Shown here piece after piece: positions 1 through 5,052 of a stretch of 5,052 nucleotides of DNA. The translations under genes were made by a program, and so were the position numbers. Position 1 is the first letter of the stretch, and each line of letters opens with the position of its first letter. The notes beneath the pieces are model-generated. The model was given only the letters and a program-made list of their open reading frames with translations. It was not told the DNA's origin and did not search any database. Source of the stretch: Chitinophagaceae bacterium (lineage in GTDB: Bacteria; Bacteroidota; Bacteroidia; Chitinophagales; Chitinophagaceae); NCBI GenBank assembly GCA_025362915.1, contig JANYEU010000038.1, positions 1-5,052 on the forward strand, in the 5' to 3' direction.

Positions 1-1
1 A

Positions 2-232
2 TTGGCAGAAAACGACCTTGGATTGGAAGAAAAAAATAAAGTTTATACATTATCAATCAACAATAAAACAAATATTATGAGTGCAAATAAGGCAATTACT
101 AATTACGAGAATCAAAAAGATGATGAAATTTTAACCACTGCTACGTCTGCCATTGCAGGATTGACAGCAAATGGGGACTTTACATTTACCACAGTCATAA
201 GTAAAAAAAAGAGGCTGCCCCAGTTGGAGTAG
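2..232 (+). CDS. short hypothetical protein, probably 5'-partial and possibly a relict
   Basis: I do not recognise this gene with confidence. The frame is open from the left window edge to a TAG at 230-232; the other two plus frames are broken by stops. Translated from the edge it gives 76 residues. An in-frame ATG at 77-79, after an A/T-rich stretch, would give a 51-residue protein. The product is soluble, rich in Asn, Thr and Lys, with no signal peptide or membrane segment. The piece ATSAIAGLTANGDFTF loosely resembles, from memory, a segment (LTGNxxFxxP-like) near the N-terminus of uncharacterised Bacteroidota proteins that are much longer, so this could be a 3'-truncated remnant. The last residues (KKKRLPQLE) are encoded by the terminator hairpin and the stop lies in its 3' side, which is unusual for an intact gene. 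It converges on the DUF1015 gene. It could also be non-coding sequence that happens to be open. Confidence 0.3.
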   Translation: MAENDLGLEEKNKVYTLSINNKTNIMSANKAITNYENQKDDEILTTATSAIAGLTANGDFTFTTVISKKKRLPQLE

Positions 233-241
233 CCTCTTTTT
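203..241. terminator. bidirectional intrinsic terminator between convergent genes
   Basis: GAGGCT at 211-216 pairs with AGCCTC at 231-236, and A206-210 pairs with T237-241, giving an 11-bp perfect stem. Within the 14-nt loop, CCCC (218-221) can pair with GGAG (226-229) apart from one mismatch, leaving AGTT as the tip. The plus strand ends in five T residues. The minus strand ends in eight (complement of A203-210). It can therefore end transcripts from both sides: the short plus-strand frame and the serC-DUF1015 transcript, whose last stop codon lies about 53 bp away. Confidence 0.9.
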
Positions 242-243
242 GT

Positions 244-285
244 ACTTATGACTTTCGACTTATGACTTTCAACTCTTGACTTTTA
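244..285. repeat. six degenerate tandem heptads, consensus ACTTWYR
   Basis: Six consecutive 7-bp units fill this stretch: ACTTATG (244), ACTTTCG (251), ACTTATG (258), ACTTTCA (265), ACTCTTG (272) and ACTTTTA (279). A seventh, weaker unit starts at 286 (ACTAAGT) and runs up to the DUF1015 stop codon. Each unit begins with ACT; the first and third are identical. The array fills nearly all the space between the terminator and the end of the DUF1015 gene. Heptad arrays of this general look occur between genes in Bacteroidota genomes, to my recollection; their role is unknown. Confidence 0.75.
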
Positions 286-293
286 ACTAAGTC

Positions 294-1529
294 TTACTCA
301 TAAATCAAATGCGTCAACACTCCATCCCTTAGTTTTGGCTCAAACCAAGTACTCTTTGGAGGCATCACATTGCCACTGTCGGCAATATCAAATAGTTGAT
401 TGATGGTAACGGGATATAAGCTAAACCCTACAGCCATATCGCCACTCTTCACTCGGTCTTCCAAGCCTTTCAATCCTCGGATACCGCCTACAAAATCTAC
501 CCTTGTATCTGTACGTGGGTCTTTGATGGCAAGAATTTCATCCAATATATTGTTTTGAAGGATGGTAACATCCAATATACCAATTGGATCTGTGGTATAA
601 GTGCCTTCCTTGGCAGTCAATTTATACCAAACATTATCTATAAACATCCCAAACTCATGAAGGGTGGTTGGTTTGTAAGCTTCCATGCCAATTCTTTCTA
701 CCGTAAACTTTTGTTCTAGCGCAGCAAAGAATTCTTCCTTGGTCAACCCATTTAAGTCTTTTGCCAAACGGTTATAGTCCATGATGAACAACTGATTGGA
801 AGGAAATAAGGTGGTTAGGAAATGATTGCTTCCTTCTGTTTTCTTATCGCCCAAGGCCTTGCGGACCTTTGCCGCCGATGCCGCCCTGTGGTGACCATCA
901 GCTATATAAGTAAACGGCACCACCGTATCAAAAAGGTTGGTAATGCTGGCAATTGTCTTATCATCATTCACCAACCAGATACTATTCTGGATACCATCAT
1001 CAGCCAAGAAATCATATACAGGCGTTTTGGTGGTCTTCCATTTATCTATCAACGCATCTATTTCCGCTACGTTCTTATACGCCAAGAAAACATTACCCGT
1101 CTGGGCGCCAGAAGTCTTGATATGGTTTATCCTGTCCAATTCCTTTTCAGGACGGGTAAACTCATGCTTCTTGATGATATCATTTTCATAATCATCCACA
1201 CTGCTCACACACACCAAACCGGTTTGGCTACGGCCATTCATTATCAACTGATAGATATAATAGCAAGGCTTCTCTTCCCTGAACAATATCTTGTTGCGTA
1301 TAAAAGTAGATAAGTTATCCTTTGCCTTTTCGTACACTTCAGGGCTATGGATATCTGTTTTTTCTGGCAGACTAACCTCGCTCTTGGTAATATGTAAAAA
1401 TGAATTCGGATTGCCCTGTACTTCTATGCGTGCCTCTGCGCTGTTTAATACATCGTAAGGGCGGCTTGCTACCAACTTAGCCAACTGAACCTGTGGACGT
1501 AATGCTTTGAACGGTTTAATATTGCTCAT
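294..1529 (-). CDS. DUF1015 family protein, possible serine/phosphoserine-related enzyme
   Basis: This 411-residue cytoplasmic protein is a full-length member of the DUF1015 family, judged by its conserved blocks: SRPYDVL near residues 22-28, HEFTRPEKELDRINH at 122-136, YIADGHHRAASA at 208-219, and NVMPPKSTWFEPKLRDGVLTHL towards the C-terminus. It has no signal peptide or membrane helix. Its biochemical function is not established. The DGHHR motif (residues 211-215) resembles the nucleotide-binding signature of ParB/sulfiredoxin-fold proteins, which include the free serine kinases SerK and SbnI. That likeness is my inference from the motif, not a proven relationship. The gene lies 104 bp downstream of serC in the same direction, supporting a link to serine biosynthesis. 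The ATG at 1527-1529 is the only sensible start; upstream lies A/T-rich sequence with no Shine-Dalgarno site, as is common in Bacteroidota. The gene ends at a shared bidirectional terminator. Confidence 0.93.
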   Translation of the reverse strand: MSNIKPFKALRPQVQLAKLVASRPYDVLNSAEARIEVQGNPNSFLHITKSEVSLPEKTDIHSPEVYEKAKDNLSTFIRNKILFREEKPCYYIYQLIMNGRSQTGLVCVSSVDDYENDIIKKHEFTRPEKELDRINHIKTSGAQTGNVFLAYKNVAEIDALIDKWKTTKTPVYDFLADDGIQNSIWLVNDDKTIASITNLFDTVVPFTYIADGHHRAASAAKVRKALGDKKTEGSNHFLTTLFPSNQLFIMDYNRLAKDLNGLTKEEFFAALEQKFTVERIGMEAYKPTTLHEFGMFIDNVWYKLTAKEGTYTTDPIGILDVTILQNNILDEILAIKDPRTDTRVDFVGGIRGLKGLEDRVKSGDMAVGFSLYPVTINQLFDIADSGNVMPPKSTWFEPKLRDGVLTHLIYE

Positions 1530-1539
1530 AATGTTTTTA

Positions 1540-1630
1540 GTTGTACGTTATAAGTTGTACGCTATACGTCTTTGGATAGAGTCCGACATAAATTTATCAG
1601 ACGTAATACCTAGAATGTAAAACGTATAAC
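1540..1630. repeat. imperfect 31-nt inverted repeat built of degenerate heptads
   Basis: The left arm (1540-1570) is made of 7-bp units of the form GTTGTAC, GTTATAA, GTTGTAC, GCTATAC. The right arm (1600-1630), read on the minus strand, has units GTTATAC, GTTTTAC, ATTCTAG, GTATTAC. Aligned without gaps, the left arm and the reverse complement of the right arm agree at 22 of 31 positions, best at both ends. The 29-nt spacer contains the perfect A/T palindrome ATAAATTTAT (1588-1597). The structure fills most of the 104 bp between the serC stop and the DUF1015 start, so in the transcript it could fold into a long imperfect hairpin between the two coding regions. It has no T-tract typical of an intrinsic terminator. 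Confidence 0.65.
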
Positions 1631-1633
1631 TTC

Positions 1634-2701
1634 TTAAATGCTTGCCGCGAAGCTCTTCATCAAATCTGTAAATGCCACCACACTTTCTAGTGGTAGTGCG
1701 TTATACATGCTCACCCTTACCCCTCCTACCGTGCGGTATCCCTTTACGCCAACCATTCCTTCCTTCTTGCAAAGATCCAAGAAAGGGGCTTCCAGGGTAT
1801 TGTCGTTTAGGAAAAACACTGCATTCATGCGGCTTCTATCCTCCACAGCTATTTTACAGTTAAAGACAGGAAGGCTATCGATAGTGCTGTATAATAAAGA
1901 AGATTTCTCTATGCTGCTACGTTCCATCTCTGCCAAACCGCCGCTTGCTTTTATCCACTTAAGAGTAAGTAAGGCAACATACACGGCAAATACCGGCGGT
2001 GTATTCATCAAAGAACCAGCTTCTATATGCTTTTGGTAATCCATTATGTTGGGGATGGGTCTTTTTATCTTACCCAAAATCTCTTTCTTCACCACCAATA
2101 CATTTACACCCGCTGCCCCCATGTTCTTTTGGGCACCCGCATAGATGATCGAGTATTTGCTAAAGTCCATTTGTCTGCTGAATATGTCGCTACTCATATC
2201 GGCTATCAATGGCACAGAAACATCGGGCGCAGTAAAATACTGTGTGCCTTCCACCGTATTGTTAGAGGTAATGTGTAAGTATTTGGCAGTTGTCGGAACA
2301 GTAAATCCCTTATTGATATAAGTATATCCCTTGTCTTTGGAAGAAGCCACAACAAGTGCTTTCCCAAACAACGAAGCTTCCTTTATTGCCTTGCTTCCCC
2401 ACACGCCATCATCGCAATAAGCGGCTGTTTCGTCGGCATCCAGCAGGTTCATCGGTATCTGCATAAATTGTGTCGTAGCCCCACCGTGTAAGAATAGTAC
2501 ATCGTAGCTATCATCCAGTTGCATCAATTCTTTCACCAAAGCCCTCGCCTCTTCCATGACTCCCGTAAAGAAAGGTGTTCGGTGACCAATTTCCAAAATA
2601 GATAGCCCGCTATTGTTAAATTCAACAATAGCTTCGGCTGCCTGCTGCATCACGATTTGCGGCAGGATAGAAGGTCCCGAATTAAAATTATGTTTCTTCA
2701 T
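1634..2701 (-). CDS. serC: phosphoserine aminotransferase SerC
   Basis: SerC is a cytoplasmic, PLP-dependent class V aminotransferase that converts 3-phosphohydroxypyruvate and glutamate to O-phosphoserine and 2-oxoglutarate, the second step of serine synthesis. From the chosen ATG the protein has 355 residues, a usual length for the family. The N-terminal HNFNSGPSILP is characteristic. HR at 40-41 is a substrate-binding element, GGATTQF at 73-79 helps bind the cofactor phosphate, ADMSSDIFSR at 167-176 carries the Asp that contacts the PLP ring, and GAQKN contains the Schiff-base Lys192. NTPP at 233-236 and the C-terminal GYRTVGGVRVSMYNAL match the family signature. The frame stays open seven codons upstream to a TTG at 2720-2722, but family proteins begin at MKKHNFNSGP, so I place the start at 2699-2701. 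The gene is followed by DUF1015; serA, a frequent neighbour, is not between them. Confidence 0.96.
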   Translation of the reverse strand: MKKHNFNSGPSILPQIVMQQAAEAIVEFNNSGLSILEIGHRTPFFTGVMEEARALVKELMQLDDSYDVLFLHGGATTQFMQIPMNLLDADETAAYCDDGVWGSKAIKEASLFGKALVVASSKDKGYTYINKGFTVPTTAKYLHITSNNTVEGTQYFTAPDVSVPLIADMSSDIFSRQMDFSKYSIIYAGAQKNMGAAGVNVLVVKKEILGKIKRPIPNIMDYQKHIEAGSLMNTPPVFAVYVALLTLKWIKASGGLAEMERSSIEKSSLLYSTIDSLPVFNCKIAVEDRSRMNAVFFLNDNTLEAPFLDLCKKEGMVGVKGYRTVGGVRVSMYNALPLESVVAFTDLMKSFAASI

Positions 2702-2719
2702 TTGAATACTTTCGGGGCG

Positions 2720-2726
2720 CAAGGTA
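2720..2726 (-). promoter_or_regulatory. candidate -7 promoter element for serC
   Basis: Reading on the minus strand, TACCTTG followed by CG lies about 18 nt before the serC ATG. It is one T short of the Bacteroidota -7 consensus TAnnTTTG. The only TTTG upstream nearby (2742-2739) is 12 nt away, closer than the usual -33 spacing, so the -33 half is not convincing. If used, it gives a very short leader, which is common in this phylum. Because no strong terminator follows nuoN, some serC expression by readthrough is also possible. Confidence 0.3.
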
Positions 2727-2776
2727 AATAAATACCCCCAAAGGAGTGATGAGAGTTTTTATGATGTAGGCTTTAT

Positions 2777-2900
2777 TAAACAATTTAAGGGTTGTTTTTT
2801 CTTAAATCAAGTTAGGTTCAGATACTTTTTTTCTTTTTTTATGATTAATTAATGCTTCAATTACATGAATTCTATTAATAATTCTTGATTAAATTGTTTA
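2777..2900. repeat. 12-nt perfect inverted repeat, arms 100 bp apart
   Basis: TAAACAATTTAA at 2777-2788 is the exact reverse complement of TTAAATTGTTTA at 2889-2900. The arms enclose 100 bp of A/T-rich sequence upstream of serC. Given the low GC content, a chance match is possible, and no function can be assigned. Confidence 0.4.
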
Positions 2901-2912
2901 TCAGAAAAAAAT

Positions 2913-4313
2913 CTAGAAATAATAATAGTTCAAAAGAACCGTAGGGAAGATACCTAACAAGATAATGATTGCAGCCAGAATAATCAGTCCTAGTTTAAAG
3001 CCACCAGTGATTGGGGTGTTTGTAGCGGCAATACCTTCCTTAAAATACATGGCTTGTATTACCTTGAAATAATAATACACACTCACTGCCGCAAAGAGAA
3101 CGGCGATAATTACCAAGCTTAATGAACCGCCACCTTTGATGGCGGAAGCCAACATATAATACTTGGCAAAGAAGCCAGCCGTAAGCGGAATGCCCGATAA
3201 AGACAAGAAGAAGACTGTGTTTGTGAATGCCAAAACTGGTTGAGATTTGGATAAGCCATTATAACCATCCAAGGAATAATCTTCCATCTTGGTAAGGATA
3301 GAGAAGATGCCGATAGTAGCAAAGCTATAAGCGGCAGTATATAACAAGATACCATCCTTGGTGAAATCGTTGGTGCTGTACAATGCAAACAACATAAAAC
3401 CCGCTTGCGCAATACTACTATAAGCCAACATCCGCTTAACGCTTTGCTGAAAAACAGCGGTGATATTACCTATGAATAAGGTAAGAACAATTATTACGTA
3501 TAAGATAAGCGTCCAAGCTGGTCCGGGACCAAAGTCGGCAGACTTGGCTGCAAACAATTTGATGAAAGCAAAGAACCCGGCAGCTTTTACAATCGTAGCC
3601 ATAAAGGAAGTGAACACACTTGGTGCGCCATCATAAACATCTGGTGCCCAGAAATGGAAAGGTGCAGCAGAAACCTTGAAACACATGGAAATATACAATA
3701 ACACCAAACCAACTGGAGCCAAGATACCTGCACTGCTAAATCCCCCAATTGTGGCAGCTTTTATGGAAGTAGATTGTAAACCGAAACTACCGGTAGCACC
3801 ATAAATCAGGGTAATACCCATCAATAGGATACCTGTAGAGAATGACCCCATCAAGAAGTATTTCAAGGAAGCCTCATTGCTTTTTAAGTTCTTTTTATCA
3901 GAGCCAGTGAGGATATATAAAGGAATTGAAAGGATTTCTATACCGATGAAGAACATCAATAATCCATTGAAAGAAGTGAGGATGGTAACGCCACACAGCA
4001 CAAAGAAAATCAATGCGAAGTATTCTGCCACATCGGAACCTACACGTTCAATATCGCTTCCGCTAAGGATAAAGTAGATAAGCGTAGCAATGAAGATGAT
4101 GGTATTGAAGAAAAGACCTGTTCTATCGAAAGACAATAAACCTTTGCTATCAATATCGATGGTGTACACACCATAGAATTGGAATAGATTACCAATAATC
4201 AACACCAACAACGCAGCAATAGCTACCCATTTGATAGCTGATTTGTTTTTGAGTAAGATGCCACTAAACATCATTACCACACCACATAAAGCTGAAAGAA
4301 TAATTGCGTTCAT
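2913..4313 (-). CDS. nuoN: NADH-quinone oxidoreductase subunit N (NuoN)
   Basis: NuoN is one of the three antiporter-like inner-membrane subunits of respiratory complex I and forms a proton channel driven by quinone reduction. The 466-residue protein is almost entirely hydrophobic, with roughly 14 membrane helices and the Proton_antipo_M domain in its middle. Key charged residues of the proton path are present: Glu126 in FIGIEILSIPLYIL, Lys213 in CFKVSAAPFHFWAPDVYDGAP, Lys243 in TIVKAAGF and Lys384 in PLTAGFFAKYYML, close to E. coli Glu133, Lys217, Lys247 and Lys395. The motif VKRMLAYSSIAQAGF is also typical. The frame is open further upstream to a TTG at 4386-4388, but that extension (25 residues, His/Asn-rich) is polar and unlike the family, whereas MNAIILSALCGVVMMFSG is a normal first helix, so I start at 4311-4313. 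It follows nuoM in the same direction, the usual order at the end of nuo operons. Confidence 0.96.
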   Translation of the reverse strand: MNAIILSALCGVVMMFSGILLKNKSAIKWVAIAALLVLIIGNLFQFYGVYTIDIDSKGLLSFDRTGLFFNTIIFIATLIYFILSGSDIERVGSDVAEYFALIFFVLCGVTILTSFNGLLMFFIGIEILSIPLYILTGSDKKNLKSNEASLKYFLMGSFSTGILLMGITLIYGATGSFGLQSTSIKAATIGGFSSAGILAPVGLVLLYISMCFKVSAAPFHFWAPDVYDGAPSVFTSFMATIVKAAGFFAFIKLFAAKSADFGPGPAWTLILYVIIVLTLFIGNITAVFQQSVKRMLAYSSIAQAGFMLFALYSTNDFTKDGILLYTAAYSFATIGIFSILTKMEDYSLDGYNGLSKSQPVLAFTNTVFFLSLSGIPLTAGFFAKYYMLASAIKGGGSLSLVIIAVLFAAVSVYYYFKVIQAMYFKEGIAATNTPITGGFKLGLIILAAIIILLGIFPTVLLNYYYF

Positions 4314-4376
4314 ATATAAAGTTATACCACTGATTAAATGATTTGAATGATAATAATGATTGATTTCCTTGATTAG

Positions 4377-4405
4377 AAAAGATACCAAAATTCAAAACAA
4401 ACCAA
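4377..4405 (-). promoter_or_regulatory. weak candidate internal promoter before nuoN
   Basis: In the 126-bp gap between nuoM and nuoN, the minus strand shows TATCTTTT (4384-4377), which fits the Bacteroidota -7 consensus TAnnTTTG except for the last base. A TTGG (4405-4402) lies 18 nt upstream as a possible -33 element. The sequence is A/T-rich, so such matches arise easily by chance. The gap is longer than usual between nuo genes, which is the main reason to mention it. Confidence 0.22.
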
Positions 4406-4439
4406 TTTCCTTTGGCTATTAATACCCTTTACCAATAGA

Positions 4440-5052
4440 TTAAGGATGGATATGCTTCGTTAAATCAATCATTGGTTGTGGATATACACCCAAACCAATA
4501 ATTACCAATACTAATATTATCAATACAAACTGAACATTGCCTTTTATCTCCAAAGCGTTTTGGGTAGCAGGAACTGTTTGTCCGTAGAATATCTTTTGAA
4601 CCATACTCAGGGTATAAACCGCACCCAGTATAATGCTGATACCAGCAACACCGGCAATCCAGCAGTTATATTGAAACAATCCATTGAACATTAAGAATTC
4701 GCCTACAAAAGCATTGGTTAATGGAAGTGCTACGTTTGCAAAAGCCAATACAACCAATAAGATTGCCAATACTGGTGCTTTCTGTGCCAAGCCACCCAAT
4801 TCACTAAACTTACGGGTGCCTAGTTTTTGTTCGATAGCATCGGCAACTATCCACAAGCCAATAACGTTAATACCATGGTTGAACATTTGAATCATTACGC
4901 CGTTCCAACCAATTGTTTTCATGGAAAAAAGACCAGCACTCATTAAACCAATGTGCGCAATGGAAGAGTAGGCCACCAAACGTTTTACATCATCCTGCTT
5001 GATAGCAACTAATGAAGCGTAAATCATTCCAATAACACTAGCTATGATAATG
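4440..5052 (-). CDS. nuoM: NADH-quinone oxidoreductase subunit M (NuoM), 5'-partial
   Basis: This is the C-terminal part (about 204 codons, cut by the right window edge) of NuoM, an antiporter-like proton-pumping membrane subunit of complex I; full-length NuoM is usually around 500 residues. The frame continues without a stop past the ATG at 5025-5027 to the edge, so that Met is internal. Recognisable pieces are QDDVKRLVAYSSIAHIGLMS, the helix MFNHGINVIGLW with its conserved His, and LPLTNAFVGEFLMFNG. The Glu in FVGEF (codon 4698-4700) matches E. coli NuoM Glu407, which replaces the Lys found at this position in NuoN and NuoL, and so separates NuoM from its paralogues. About six hydrophobic segments remain. 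The stop at 4440-4442 is followed by 126 bp before nuoN. Confidence 0.95.
   Translation of the reverse strand, partial: IIIASVIGMIYASLVAIKQDDVKRLVAYSSIAHIGLMSAGLFSMKTIGWNGVMIQMFNHGINVIGLWIVADAIEQKLGTRKFSELGGLAQKAPVLAILLVVLAFANVALPLTNAFVGEFLMFNGLFQYNCWIAGVAGISIILGAVYTLSMVQKIFYGQTVPATQNALEIKGNVQFVLIILVLVIIGLGVYPQPMIDLTKHIHP

Larger units (their letters stand above)
2702..2912. other. A/T-rich intergenic region between nuoN and serC
   Basis: This 211-bp spacer has no supported open frame. It holds two runs of seven T split by a C on the plus strand (2826-2840, an A-tract in the direction of transcription), the palindrome ATTAATTAAT (2844-2853), and a perfect 12-nt inverted repeat with arms at 2777-2788 and 2889-2900. 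Seven T residues on the minus strand directly follow the nuoN stop, but no GC-rich stem precedes them, so I do not call a terminator. The serC promoter presumably lies in the serC-proximal part. Confidence 0.6.

Noticed and set aside
244..292. Heptad array considered as a CRISPR array or phage attachment site
   Set aside because: Units are 7 bp with no spacers, and no integrase or cas gene is present in the window.
822..1313. Plus-strand open frame of 163 codons inside the DUF1015 gene
   Set aside because: It is antisense to a clearly conserved protein, its translation has no recognisable motif, and a second overlapping plus frame (937-1191) shows the same effect of codon bias on the opposite strand.
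1638..2278. Three plus-strand open frames (1638-2039, 1672-1863, 2027-2278) antisense to serC
   Set aside because: All lie opposite highly conserved SerC motifs and encode unrecognisable, low-quality sequences; they are shadows of the real gene.
2778..2799. Possible terminator: AAACAA, 8-nt loop, TTGTTT followed by T residues on the plus strand
   Set aside because: The stem is short and A/T-only, and there is no plus-strand gene upstream that would need it.
2905..2939. Possible nuoN terminator: GTTC/GAAC palindrome (2928-2939) and seven T residues after the stop on the minus strand
   Set aside because: The stem is only 4 bp, lies inside the coding end, and is separated from the T-run by about 16 nt, so it does not have the form of an intrinsic terminator.
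3119..3412. Minus-strand open frame within nuoN in another frame, and plus-strand frames at 3877-4077 and 4684-4890
   Set aside because: They overlap well-supported complex I membrane genes and have no independent coding evidence.

Overview
The window looks like an ordinary stretch of chromosome from a member of the Bacteroidota, most likely near Chitinophagaceae or Sphingobacteriia. This rests on four things seen in the sequence: the style of the NuoM, NuoN and SerC proteins, a serC gene next to a DUF1015 gene, A/T-rich start regions without a clear Shine-Dalgarno site, and degenerate 7-bp repeats between genes. No species can be named from this alone.

All four well-supported genes are on the minus strand, so the window reads from right to left. 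The right end holds the 3' part of nuoM (cut by the window edge) and a complete nuoN. These are two of the antiporter-like, proton-pumping membrane subunits of respiratory complex I (NADH-quinone oxidoreductase) and form the end of a nuo operon. An A/T-rich spacer of about 211 bp follows, with no convincing terminator and a possible promoter for the next gene. Next comes serC, the phosphoserine aminotransferase of serine biosynthesis, and then a DUF1015 gene 104 bp further on. The DUF1015 protein carries a DGHHR motif reminiscent of ParB/sulfiredoxin-fold proteins, a fold that includes free serine kinases. With serC beside it, this suggests an uncharacterised role in phosphoserine or serine metabolism. 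The serA gene that often sits with this pair in related genomes is not between them here.

The left 230 bp hold a short plus-strand open frame that enters from the window edge and runs into a strong bidirectional terminator shared with the DUF1015 transcript. It may be a broken or partial gene. Two intergenic stretches carry period-7 degenerate repeats: six direct heptads at 244-285, and two facing heptad clusters at 1540-1630 that form an imperfect 31-nt inverted repeat.

I see no CRISPR array, tRNA, rRNA, insertion sequence, phage gene or defence system. The items most worth a second look are the possible function of DUF1015 and the heptad repeats.
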